Origin: Hyphomicrobiaceae bacterium UBA4460
GTDB taxonomy: Bacteria > Pseudomonadota > Alphaproteobacteria > Rhizobiales > Methyloligellaceae
Assembly: GCA_002390155.1 (NCBI GenBank)
Contig: DGOS01000087.1
Location: 1-5,824, forward strand
Direction of reading: 5' to 3'
Length of the DNA: 5,824 nt
In this document: one piece after another, positions 1-5,155 of the stretch
How the letters are laid out: every line of letters starts with the position of its first letter
Position numbering within the stretch: position 1 is the stretch's first letter
Program-made: the position numbers and the translations under genes
The notes under the pieces: model-generated
Told to the model about the DNA's origin: nothing
The model's input: only the letters and a program-made list of their open reading frames with translations
The model's database searches: none

Positions 1-1447
1 ACAGCGGATGCAGCAGCACGTGTTTGATGCCGAGCGCCTCGGCCACAAGGCAGGCATGCTGGCCGCCGGCGCCACCGAACGAGTTCATCACATATTCGGA
101 GACGTCGTAGCCGCGCTGCACGGAGATCGTCTTGATCGCGTTCGCCATGTTGGCGACGGCAATTCTGATAAAGCCGTCTGCGATCTCTTCCGCGTTGCGC
201 CCATCGCCGAGCTTGCGCGCCAGCGCGTTGAAGGCGCGCGCGACGGCGGCGCGGTCCAACGCTTGGTCCTGACCGGGTCCGAAGATCTTTGGGAAGAGGT
301 CCGGCTGGAGCTTGCCGGTCATGACATTCGCGTCGGTGACCGTGAGCGGGCCGCCGCGCCCATAAGCGCGCGGTCCTGGATCCGCGCCGGCCGAATCCGG
401 ACCCACGCGGAACCGGGCCTCGTCATAATGAAGGATCGAGCCACCGCCCGCGGCGACCGTGTGAATGAGCATCATTGGCGCACGGACGCGCGCGCCCGCT
501 ACCTCGCTTTCGAAGGTGCGCTCATACGCTCCGTCATAGTGGCAGACATCCGTGGAGGTGCCGCCCATGTCGAAGCCGATGACTTTGGTGAAGCCGGCGG
601 TATCCGCCGTTTCCACCGCGCCCACCACGCCGCCCGCGGGGCCGGAGAGGATCGCATCCTTGCCGCGGAACAGATTCGCCGACGTCAGCCCGCCCGAGGA
701 CTGCATGAACAGCAATCGCGGACCGGCGTCTTCGCGATGTGCCGACAGCGCCCGCGCCACGCGGTCCACGTAGCGGCGGAGCAGCGGCGACAAATACGCA
801 TCGACCACGGTTGTATCGCCACGGCCCACGAACTTGACCAGCGGGCTGACCTCGTTGCTCACGGAGATCTGCGTGAAGCCGAGTTCGCGGGCGATCTCGG
901 CGGCGGCCCGTTCGTGTGTCGGAAACGCATAAGCGTGCATGAACACGATGGCGACCGCATCGAGGCCGTCTTTTCGTGCGGCCTCCATGGCAGAGCGTGT
1001 CGCGTCGAGATCGAGCGGCACCTCAATGGTGCCGTCGGCACGCACGCGCTCGGGTACTTCGGCGACGGCGCGGTAAAGCATCGACGGTTTTTCGATTTGC
1101 CGCGAGAAGATCTTGGGCCGTGCCTGGTAGCCGATCTCCAGCGCATCGCGGAACCCTTGGCTGACGATCAGGAGCGTGGGATCGCCCCTGCGCTCCAGCA
1201 GCGCATTGGTGGCAACAGTCGTGCCCATGCGCACGCTGCCGATGGCTTGCGGCGGCAGCGGCCTCGAACGCGGCACGCCAATCAGATCAGCGATACCGGC
1301 GATGGCGGCGTCGTCGTAGGCCGCCGGATTTTCGGATAAGAGTTTGGTGGTGACGAGCCTGCCGTCAGGCGCGCGGCCCACGATGTCGGTGAACGTGCCG
1401 CCGCGATCGATGAAGAATTGCCAGGTTGCTTGGGTTGTGCCGCTCAT
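1..1447 (-). CDS. Hydantoinase A/5-oxoprolinase family protein, N-terminal part (runs off left edge)
   Basis: This is the N-terminal 482 codons of a protein of the HyuA/5-oxoprolinase family, which use ATP to open cyclic amides such as 5-oxoproline or hydantoins; relatives in the same superfamily are acetone and acetophenone carboxylases. The frame is open from ATG at 1447 to the window edge. Visible family motifs are the N-terminal phosphate-binding stretch [12 protein letters not shown] (residues 13-24), [15 protein letters not shown] (about 74-88), a glycine-rich SGPAGG segment, and [10 protein letters not shown] (292-301), followed by a [13 protein letters not shown] stretch. The opening [16 protein letters not shown] resembles the long fused (about 1200 aa) bacterial 5-oxoprolinases, but whether a HyuB half follows cannot be seen here. 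A GGGGA about 11 nt upstream is a weak ribosome site. The gene starts 19 nt after the carbonic anhydrase stop, so translation is probably from a shared transcript. Family assignment is firm; the substrate is unknown. Confidence 0.93.
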   Translation of the reverse strand, partial: MSGTTQATWQFFIDRGGTFTDIVGRAPDGRLVTTKLLSENPAAYDDAAIAGIADLIGVPRSRPLPPQAIGSVRMGTTVATNALLERRGDPTLLIVSQGFRDALEIGYQARPKIFSRQIEKPSMLYRAVAEVPERVRADGTIEVPLDLDATRSAMEAARKDGLDAVAIVFMHAYAFPTHERAAAEIARELGFTQISVSNEVSPLVKFVGRGDTTVVDAYLSPLLRRYVDRVARALSAHREDAGPRLLFMQSSGGLTSANLFRGKDAILSGPAGGVVGAVETADTAGFTKVIGFDMGGTSTDVCHYDGAYERTFESEVAGARVRAPMMLIHTVAAGGGSILHYDEARFRVGPDSAGADPGPRAYGRGGPLTVTDANVMTGKLQPDLFPKIFGPGQDQALDRAAVARAFNALARKLGDGRNAEEIADGFIRIAVANMANAIKTISVQRGYDVSEYVMNSFGGAGGQHACLVAEALGIKHVLLHPL

Positions 1448-1466
1448 GATGCGGAGTGTCCCCGCA

Positions 1467-1997
1467 TCAGGCGATGCGCTTCAAGCCCGCCGCGTATTGT
1501 TTCCAGCGTTTTACGTAGACGTCGGCGCCGCGCGCGATCATGGCGCGAGCCTTGTCGTCGACCTCGCGCAACGCTTTGGCCGGCGCGCCAAGGATCACAG
1601 AGTTGTCGGGAAATTCCTTGCCTTCGGTAATGAGGGCGTTGGCGCCGACCAGGCAGTTGGCGCCGATCTTCGCGCCGTTCAGGATCGTCGTGCCCATGCC
1701 GATCAAGGTTTGATTGCCGATGGTGCAGCCATGCAGGATGACGTTGTGGCCGATGACGCAATCGTGGCCGATGTCCAACGGAAAGCCGGGGTCGGTGTGG
1801 AGCGTGGCGTTGTCCTGGATCTGCGAGCGCGCGCCGATGTCGATCCACTCATTGTCGCCGCGCAGCACCGAGCCGTACCAGATGCTCACGTCGGAATGGA
1901 GCCGCACCTTGCCGACCACGGTTGCGGTCTCGGCCACCCAATACAGGTCGTCCGCCGGGAACTCGGGGCTCTGCCCGTCAAGCTCGTAAATCGCCAT
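1467..1997 (-). CDS. Gamma-class carbonic anhydrase-like protein (left-handed beta-helix)
   Basis: This encodes a 176-residue hexapeptide-repeat protein of the gamma carbonic anhydrase family (CamH/YrdA/PaaY type), probably a cytoplasmic trimer that interconverts CO2 and bicarbonate. The family's three zinc ligands are present: His67 (in ATLHTD), His84 (in VIGHNV) and His89 (in ILHGC), with the usual 17- and 5-residue spacings. Arg46 and Asp48 (VLRGDN) also match the conserved core. Isoleucine/valine-rich hexapeptide turns run through about residues 20-135, and a C-terminal helix follows (about 140-176). The acidic loop of the archaeal Cam enzyme is absent, as in CamH proteins. The frame stays open up to an ATG at 2060, but the start at 1997 gives the usual MAIYELDG N-terminus and has an AAGAGG ribosome site six nt upstream. 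It is the first gene of a probable two-gene operon with the hydantoinase/oxoprolinase gene. Some family members lack measurable anhydrase activity, so activity is inferred. Confidence 0.93.
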   Translation of the reverse strand: MAIYELDGQSPEFPADDLYWVAETATVVGKVRLHSDVSIWYGSVLRGDNEWIDIGARSQIQDNATLHTDPGFPLDIGHDCVIGHNVILHGCTIGNQTLIGMGTTILNGAKIGANCLVGANALITEGKEFPDNSVILGAPAKALREVDDKARAMIARGADVYVKRWKQYAAGLKRIA

Positions 1998-2031
1998 GCC
2001 TCGCCTCTTGCTCCTCGCGCTGGAAGGGGTG

Positions 2032-2060
2032 TGGATAGACCGCCAGCCGGCCCTTGTCAT
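2032..2060 (-). promoter_or_regulatory. Candidate sigma70-type promoter for the carbonic anhydrase operon
   Basis: On the minus strand an ATGACA box (2060-2055; five of six matches to TTGACA) is followed after exactly 17 nt by TATCCA (2037-2032; three of six matches to TATAAT). It would start transcription near 2025, leaving a leader of about 28 nt that contains the ribosome site for the start at 1997. This supports that start over the ATG at 2060. The match is only to consensus and is unproven. Confidence 0.35.
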
Positions 2061-2088
2061 GCCTCCGTCCCGCTTCGTAGCGGAAGGG

Positions 2089-2121
2089 CCCCCAATCGGC
2101 CCCGATTTGACCCCCCAATCG
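2089..2121. promoter_or_regulatory. Palindrome AATCGG-CC-CCGATT plus a repeated CCCCCAATCG, candidate operator
   Basis: In the divergent intergenic region, AATCGG (2094-2099) and CCGATT (2102-2107) form a perfect six-base inverted repeat with a two-base spacer. The left arm lies in CCCCCAATCG (2089-2098), which recurs as a direct copy at 2112-2121, giving three half-site-like elements in 33 nt. The position between divergent genes, about 95-125 nt from each start codon, suits a transcription-factor site. No known regulator's consensus is recognised, and the C-rich background makes short repeats more likely by chance. Confidence 0.3.
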
Positions 2122-2141
2122 TTGCCTATTTGAGCCCTTGT

Positions 2142-2152
2142 AACCCGGGGTT
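2142..2152. repeat. Short palindrome AACCC-G-GGGTT
   Basis: A perfect five-base inverted repeat around one central G, in the same divergent intergenic region as the AATCGG palindrome. It has no T-run on either side, so it is not an intrinsic terminator. It could be a protein-binding site or chance in GC-rich DNA. Confidence 0.25.
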
Positions 2153-2168
2153 GGCCCGGCTAATGAAG

Positions 2169-2210
2169 GGTCCCCGGGCCATTTTGGAAGGTCCCGGAGC
2201 CAATTTTTCG
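2169..2210 (+). repeat. Imperfect tandem direct repeat (unit about 21 nt) upstream of the small membrane-protein gene
   Basis: Two adjacent units, 2169-2189 and 2190-2210, share the pattern GGTCCC, then a G/C-rich GGGCC or GGAGCC, then an A/T-rich ATTTT tract. They agree at most positions once a one-base indel is allowed. They end 17 nt before the ATG at 2228, so they lie in the promoter or leader of that gene. Function is unknown; tandem regulator sites or a simple local duplication are both possible. Confidence 0.4.
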
Positions 2211-2227
2211 AGGATCCGCCTGAGCCG

Positions 2228-2554
2228 ATGAGCACCGAAGCGTCCGAAACGCCAGCGCCCGAGAGCGCCGCAAAGAGCGGAAATCCGCTCGTCGTCTTCA
2301 TCATTTCGCTCTGTGCCGCCATCGTCATGGCCGGCGGCTTCGCCATTGTGGTGCAGGCCTTCATTATTGCCGCCGCCAACCTGTTCGAGCTCGGTGTCAC
2401 ATTTCTCTGGATCGCCAGTGCCGCCAACGCCTTGGCCGCCATCTGGTTTGCCATCTGGACCTTCGTCCGCTCCTGGCATGTGGAGCGCCGCTTGCGGTCC
2501 GGTTTGGAGGTCGATGAGCCGAAAATGTCTATCCTCGCCACTCTGCGGGGATAG
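2228..2554 (+). CDS. Small membrane protein with two predicted helices, function unknown
   Basis: This encodes a 108-residue protein that I do not recognise. Residues 1-20 are hydrophilic and rich in Ala, Pro, Glu and Ser. Two hydrophobic stretches follow, about 21-50 and 55-80, joined by a short NLFELG turn. The C-terminal tail (81-108) is basic at first (R81, R87, R88, R90), which by the positive-inside rule suggests the tail faces the cytoplasm. The first stretch is long for a single helix. The ribosome site is weak: a GAGGA lies about 13 nt before the ATG. It is the first plus-strand gene after the divergent region, with 83 nt to the DjlA-like gene, so co-transcription is possible but not shown. 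Coding is supported by the clear hydrophobic pattern and orientation; the antisense frame over the same bases gives a low-complexity polar protein. Function is not predicted. Confidence 0.72.
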   Translation: MSTEASETPAPESAAKSGNPLVVFIISLCAAIVMAGGFAIVVQAFIIAAANLFELGVTFLWIASAANALAAIWFAIWTFVRSWHVERRLRSGLEVDEPKMSILATLRG

Positions 2555-2637
2555 GGATCAAGGATTTACGCGCGTGCGGCTCTGGACAAGGGCCCGTATG
2601 CTTGGACCAACGCATCAAAGCTTAGGGGACGACGGTC

Positions 2638-3360
2638 ATGTCAGTTTGGGGAAAGCTCGCAGGCGCTGCCGCAGGCCTAGCGGTTGGAGGGCCCATCGGC
2701 GCGCTCCTTGGCGGCGTGGCCGGACATTATGTGATCGACCGCGATCAGGTGAAAGACGGCGAAGAAGGCGGCGACCAGGTTGCCTTTACCGTTGGCGTGA
2801 TCGCACTTGGCGCCAAGATGGCCAAGGCGGACGGCGTCGTCACCATGGACGAGGTCAACGCCTTCAAGGAAGTCTTCAAAGTGCCGGAAGGCGAGATGAA
2901 GAACGTGGCCCGCGTGTTCAACCTGGCCAAGCAAGACGTGTCCGGATACGAGGCATATGCCGAACAGCTGGCGACCATGTTCAAGGGCAACAGGAAGCTG
3001 CTCGAGGACGTGATCGACGGCTTGTTCCATATCGCCAAGGCCGACGACCAGCTTCATCCCGGGGAGGAAGAGTTCCTCGCTCAAGTCGCCAACCGCTTTG
3101 GTTTCACCGAGACGGAGTTCAGCTACATCAAGGCGCGCCACGTGGTCGCTGCCAAGCGCAATCCTTATGACGTGCTCGGGGTTGAGCCCGCGATTGGTAA
3201 TGACGAGCTGAAAGCTCACTACCGCAGTCTCATCGCGGAGAACCACCCTGACAAGCTGATCGCCCGCGGTGTTCCGGAGGAGTTCGTCTCCATCGCCACG
3301 GAGAAGGTCGCGACCATCAACGAGGCCTACGAGGCGATCGCCAAGGAGCGTGGTCTCTAA
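2638..3360 (+). CDS. djlA: DjlA-like membrane co-chaperone: TerB-like domain plus C-terminal J domain
   Basis: This encodes a 240-residue DjlA-family protein, which would recruit and stimulate a DnaK/Hsp70 partner at the inner membrane. The N-terminus carries a glycine/alanine-rich hydrophobic segment (about residues 7-33, GAAAGLAVGGPIGALLGG and onward), matching the membrane-spanning dimerisation segment of DjlA. A TerB-like helical domain covers about 48-165 and shows the paired acidic motifs KADGVVTMDE (63-72) and KADDQLHPGEEE (134-145). The J domain is at about 175-239, starting NPYDVLGV, with the essential HPD tripeptide at 203-205 followed by K206. A good AGGGGA ribosome site lies eight nt upstream of the ATG. 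The length is close to that of E. coli DjlA (about 270 aa). The amidase gene starts 27 nt downstream and is probably co-transcribed, which points to a role in envelope quality control. Confidence 0.93.
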   Translation: MSVWGKLAGAAAGLAVGGPIGALLGGVAGHYVIDRDQVKDGEEGGDQVAFTVGVIALGAKMAKADGVVTMDEVNAFKEVFKVPEGEMKNVARVFNLAKQDVSGYEAYAEQLATMFKGNRKLLEDVIDGLFHIAKADDQLHPGEEEFLAQVANRFGFTETEFSYIKARHVVAAKRNPYDVLGVEPAIGNDELKAHYRSLIAENHPDKLIARGVPEEFVSIATEKVATINEAYEAIAKERGL

Positions 3361-3387
3361 AGCGCTGCCGGTGTGTGGGCCGACTGA

Positions 3388-4149
3388 ATGAGTGCCCCGG
3401 ATAGCAAACACGCAACCGAGTGGTGTCCATCGCCGAACTGCGAAGCGCGGGTCGCAGCGCGCACACCCGACATGCTGATCCTCCACTACACCGGTATGGA
3501 GACGGCGGCCGGCGCGCTCGACTGGTTGACCCGCGAGGAGTCCGGGGTCTCCGCCCATTACCTCATCGATGAGTCCGGGCGTATCGTGCAGATAGTCGCC
3601 GAGAGTGCGCGAGCGTGGCACGCAGGCCAAAGCTATTGGGCCGGCGAGACCGACCTCAATTCCTGCTCCATCGGCATCGAGATCCACAACCCGGGTCACG
3701 ACTTCGACTATCCGGCGTTTCCGGATGTGCAGATGCGCGCCGTCGAGGCGCTCTGCCTCGATATTCTCGGCCGCCATCCGATCCCGGCGTCACGCGTGCT
3801 GGCGCATTCCGATATCGCACCGGGGCGTAAACGCGATCCCGGCGAGAAGTTCGACTGGGCGAGGCTCGCGCGCGCCGGCATCGGACTTATGGTCGCGCCG
3901 GCGCCTGTGATGGGCGATGAAGGGTTTGGCGTGGGCGATGAATCCGACGACATCGCCGCCTTCCAGCGCGCACTGCAAGAGTATGGGTATGGCGTTGAGG
4001 TGACCTCGACCTTCGGCAAAGGCTTGGAGAAGGTGGTGGAGGCCTTTCAGATGCACTTTCGGCCCGAACGGGTCGACGGCCGGGCCGACCGATCGACCCG
4101 TGACACGCTGGCGAAGCTTTTGGCTGCGCGGCGGCAGGTAGTGAGCTGA
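3388..4149 (+). CDS. N-acetylmuramoyl-L-alanine amidase (AmpD/AmiD type) with C-terminal peptidoglycan-binding-like domain
   Basis: This encodes a 253-residue zinc amidase of the Amidase_2 family, which cuts the bond between N-acetyl- or anhydro-muramic acid and L-alanine of the stem peptide. The expected zinc ligands are His33 (ILHYTGM), His140 (LAHSDIAPG) and Asp150 (GRKRDPG). Glu98 (SIGIEIHN) and Lys148 correspond to the catalytic Glu116 and Lys162 of AmpD. The amidase domain ends near residue 165; residues 187-250 look like a peptidoglycan-binding domain of the PG_binding_1 kind (AAFQRALQEYGYG, then VVEAFQMHF). The domain order resembles E. coli AmiD, but no signal peptide or lipobox is present, so a cytoplasmic recycling role like AmpD is more likely. 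An in-frame TGA directly precedes the ATG at 3388, so that is the furthest possible start; its ribosome site is poor. It follows the DjlA-like gene closely and ends five nt before a bidirectional terminator. Confidence 0.93.
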   Translation: MSAPDSKHATEWCPSPNCEARVAARTPDMLILHYTGMETAAGALDWLTREESGVSAHYLIDESGRIVQIVAESARAWHAGQSYWAGETDLNSCSIGIEIHNPGHDFDYPAFPDVQMRAVEALCLDILGRHPIPASRVLAHSDIAPGRKRDPGEKFDWARLARAGIGLMVAPAPVMGDEGFGVGDESDDIAAFQRALQEYGYGVEVTSTFGKGLEKVVEAFQMHFRPERVDGRADRSTRDTLAKLLAARRQVVS

Positions 4150-4153
4150 AAGA

Positions 4154-4184
4154 AAGAGCCCGCTCCGGCGAGAAGCGGGCTCTT
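4154..4184. terminator. Bidirectional intrinsic terminator shared by the amidase and first YHS-like genes
   Basis: AAGAGCCCGCT (4154-4164) and AGCGGGCTCTT (4174-4184) form a perfect 11-bp stem with a nine-nt loop. Read on the minus strand, the stem runs into CTTTCTTTC, a good U-rich tail 25 nt past the stop at 4209. On the plus strand the amidase ends just five nt before the stem, but the tail (TCTTCAATAG) is weaker. The two genes converge here. Confidence 0.88.
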
Positions 4185-4208
4185 CAATAGCTTGGCCGAT
4201 CTTGACGG

Positions 4209-4478
4209 CTACTCGGCCCCGAAGGCCTCTTCCGCTTTCGCGATGTTGCCTTCCGGGTCCTTCATGAAGGCTACCTTGGCGGATTGCTTGCTGAAGCAAT
4301 AGCGCTTTTCGCCGACCATCTCCTGGATCGAGCAGTCGGTGAACTTCTTCTTGCCCTGGGTCAGACCATAGGCGCAGTTGTTGCCGAATTCCCCCAAATC
4401 CCCGGCGGCGAGTGCAGCCGAACCGGAAGCAATCATCATGGCGCCAGCAAGCGTGGTGGCAAGAACAACCTTCTTCAT
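4209..4478 (-). CDS. Small exported three-cysteine protein, YHS-like (paralog 1)
   Basis: This encodes an 89-residue protein with a clear Sec signal peptide: MKK, a hydrophobic core at residues 4-24, and a probable cleavage after an ALAA motif near residue 25. The mature part (about 64 aa) has three cysteines: Cys35 (CAYGL), Cys49 (TDCS) and Cys61 (YCF). Its end, RYCFSKQSAKVAFMKDPEGN, resembles the second half of YHS domains (YYFCsegCkekFxxDPExY), while CAYG recalls the CGM start. The second YHS cysteine pair is not kept, so metal binding is uncertain. The frame opens further upstream, but the ATG at 4478 has GAGGAG six nt before it, whereas the ATG at 4484 overlaps it too closely. It is homologous to the next gene upstream (4663-4920) and has its own leader and terminator. 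Periplasmic location is inferred; the role, perhaps metal or redox related, is unknown. Confidence 0.88.
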   Translation of the reverse strand: MKKVVLATTLAGAMMIASGSAALAAGDLGEFGNNCAYGLTQGKKKFTDCSIQEMVGEKRYCFSKQSAKVAFMKDPEGNIAKAEEAFGAE

Positions 4479-4484
4479 AGACAT

Positions 4485-4490
4485 CTCCTC
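4485..4490 (-). promoter_or_regulatory. Ribosome binding site GAGGAG that fixes the paralog 1 start
   Basis: GAGGAG on the minus strand is directly adjacent to the ATG at 4484 but six nt from the ATG at 4478. The normal spacing supports the latter, giving a protein that begins MKKVV, as expected for a signal peptide. Confidence 0.75.
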
Positions 4491-4539
4491 ATAGACCTTT
4501 GTTTTGAGCCGTGTCGGCCGGGAATGCATACCTGAATCG

Positions 4540-4562
4540 TCAGAAAAAACGTCTGAGGTCAA
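4540..4562 (-). promoter_or_regulatory. Candidate control region of paralog 1: -35-like TTGACC and TCAGA-N7-TCTGA inverted repeat
   Basis: On the minus strand TTGACC (4562-4557) matches five of six bases of a -35 box, but no good -10 box lies 16-18 nt downstream. Right after it, TCAGA and TCTGA (4556-4552 and 4544-4540) form an inverted repeat around seven nt containing a T-tract. The start codon is about 60-80 nt further. It could be a promoter or operator; the evidence is weak. Confidence 0.25.
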
Positions 4563-4574
4563 TGGGCAATTGTG

Positions 4575-4591
4575 CTGCCAAATCATGGCAG
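4575..4591. promoter_or_regulatory. Inverted repeat CTGCCA-N5-TGGCAG, candidate operator
   Basis: A perfect six-base inverted repeat with a five-base A/T-rich spacer, lying about 100 nt upstream of paralog 1 and 16 nt from the terminator stem of paralog 2. It has no T-run, so it is not itself a terminator. It may bind a dimeric regulator of paralog 1. Confidence 0.3.
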
Positions 4592-4610
4592 GGCGCGCCC
4601 CAGACGAAAA

Positions 4611-4635
4611 AGGCCCGCCGAACCTCGGCGGGCCT
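4611..4635 (-). terminator. Intrinsic terminator of paralog 2
   Basis: AGGCCCGCCG (4611-4620) pairs perfectly with CGGCGGGCCT (4626-4635) around a five-nt loop. On the minus strand the stem is followed by a T-run (the A-run at 4607-4611 read in reverse). It begins 27 nt after the stop codon at 4663, so paralog 2 is transcribed separately from paralog 1. Confidence 0.9.
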
Positions 4636-4662
4636 CCTACCGCAAGAGCGGTCGATGCGTCT

Positions 4663-4920
4663 CTACTGCTTGCTGTAGTACGCCTGAGCCTTGGCGAGGT
4701 TGCCTTCCGGATCCTTCATGAACAGGGTCTTGGCCTGCTGATTGCCAAAGCAATAGGTCTTGCCGCCGATCACGCCATTGATCGAGCAGTCGGTCTCGAC
4801 CTTCTTCTCGAGCGCAAGGCCCATGGCACACATATCGCCGTACTCGCCGGTCGCAGCCACCGCGGCCGTGGAGAACACAAGCGCGCCCGCAAGCGCCGGA
4901 ACGAGGTAGATGGTCTTCAT
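4663..4920 (-). CDS. Small exported three-cysteine protein, YHS-like (paralog 2)
   Basis: This encodes an 85-residue protein with a signal peptide (MKT, hydrophobic core about residues 5-22, probable cleavage near residue 23 after AVA or AVAA). The mature part is the paralog of the protein at 4209-4478: Cys31 (CAMGL), Cys45 (TDCS) and Cys57 (TYCF) align with its three cysteines, and AKTLFMKDPEGNLAKA is nearly the same in both. GGKTYCF followed by an FMKDPEGN stretch is closer to the YHS consensus (GKTYYFC, then FxxDPExY) than in paralog 1, though the usual second metal-binding cysteine pair is missing. A strong GGAGG lies seven nt before the ATG. It has its own upstream region (4921-5086) and terminator. 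The two genes agree well in protein but are clearly diverged in signal peptide and flanks, so the duplication is not recent. Function is unknown. Confidence 0.9.
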   Translation of the reverse strand: MKTIYLVPALAGALVFSTAAVAATGEYGDMCAMGLALEKKVETDCSINGVIGGKTYCFGNQQAKTLFMKDPEGNLAKAQAYYSKQ

Positions 4921-4983
4921 GATATTTCCTCCAGGTCTGTTTCGATTGGGGAGAGCATCACGCGAAGGCGAGTGCCATCCGCG

Positions 4984-4993
4984 TTGACCTCAA
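4984..4993. promoter_or_regulatory. Inverted repeat TTGA-CC-TCAA, also partly present upstream of paralog 1
   Basis: TTGACCTCAA is a four-base inverted repeat with a two-base spacer, 64-73 nt upstream of the paralog 2 start. Nine bases of it, TGAGGTCAA, also occur at 4554-4562, 76-84 nt upstream of paralog 1, in the opposite orientation relative to its gene. A shared operator for the two paralogs is possible, but a nine-base match between two such short regions could be chance. Confidence 0.25.
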
Positions 4994-5019
4994 ACTACTG
5001 GGAAACAACGTCCGACCTG

Positions 5020-5035
5020 TGTGACTGGGGTCACG
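5020..5035. promoter_or_regulatory. CRP/FNR-superfamily-like site TGTGA-N6-TCACG
   Basis: TGTGACTGGGGTCACG matches nine of ten bases of the E. coli CRP consensus TGTGA-N6-TCACA and contains the inverted repeat GTGAC-N4-GTCAC. It lies about 107 nt upstream of the paralog 2 start and beyond the terminator of the preceding gene, so paralog 2 is the only obvious target. No clear -10/-35 pair was found beside it. Whether this organism has a regulator with this specificity is unknown. Confidence 0.35.
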
Positions 5036-5086
5036 AAGAGCCGTTCACAATTTCGCGAGCACGGACGGGAAAGTCGGAAAGAAAAA

Positions 5087-5112
5087 GCCCGCTCTCTGCA
5101 TAGAGAGCGGGC
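5087..5112 (-). terminator. Intrinsic terminator of the duplicated-domain gene
   Basis: GCCCGCTCTCT (5087-5097) and AGAGAGCGGGC (5102-5112) form a perfect 11-bp stem with a four-nt loop. On the minus strand it is followed by TTTTTCTTTCC, a classic U-tract. It begins 43 nt after the stop at 5156. Confidence 0.93.
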
Positions 5113-5155
5113 CAATTTCGCAACCCGGCGCGTTGGGGGGCGGGCCGGGCGCGGG

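Noticed and set aside
8..1339. Long open plus-strand frame (443 codons).
   Set aside because: It is the antisense shadow of the hydantoinase/oxoprolinase gene, whose minus-strand translation shows clear family motifs; the plus frame gives an Arg/His/Ala-rich protein without any recognisable domain.
1467..2060. Longer carbonic anhydrase beginning at ATG 2060.
   Set aside because: The extra 21 residues are not family-like, this ATG lies inside the candidate -35 box, and the ATG at 1997 has a good ribosome site and the usual N-terminus.
1344..2231. Open plus-strand frame of 295 codons covering the carbonic anhydrase gene and the divergent spacer.
   Set aside because: It is opposite a gene with all three zinc-binding histidines and runs through the intergenic region; it has no family features.
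1978..2541. Minus-strand open frame opposite the small membrane-protein gene, also extending over the divergent spacer.
   Set aside because: Low-complexity polar product that crosses the candidate promoter and repeats; the plus-strand frame shows a clear two-helix pattern instead.
2677..3777. Minus-strand open frame of 366 codons.
   Set aside because: Antisense shadow over both the DjlA-like and amidase genes, which carry HPD and zinc-ligand motifs on the plus strand.
4209..4586. Longer version of paralog 1 starting at 4586.
   Set aside because: It would put 36 polar residues ahead of a standard signal peptide; GAGGAG is correctly spaced only for the ATG at 4478.
4209..4920. Recent tandem duplication or mobile-element origin of the two YHS-like genes.
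   Set aside because: Signal peptides and flanks are diverged, and no terminal repeats, target-site duplications or transposase are visible.
4504..5103. Plus-strand open frame of 199 codons.
   Set aside because: It crosses two terminator hairpins and paralog 2 in antisense; no domain is recognisable.
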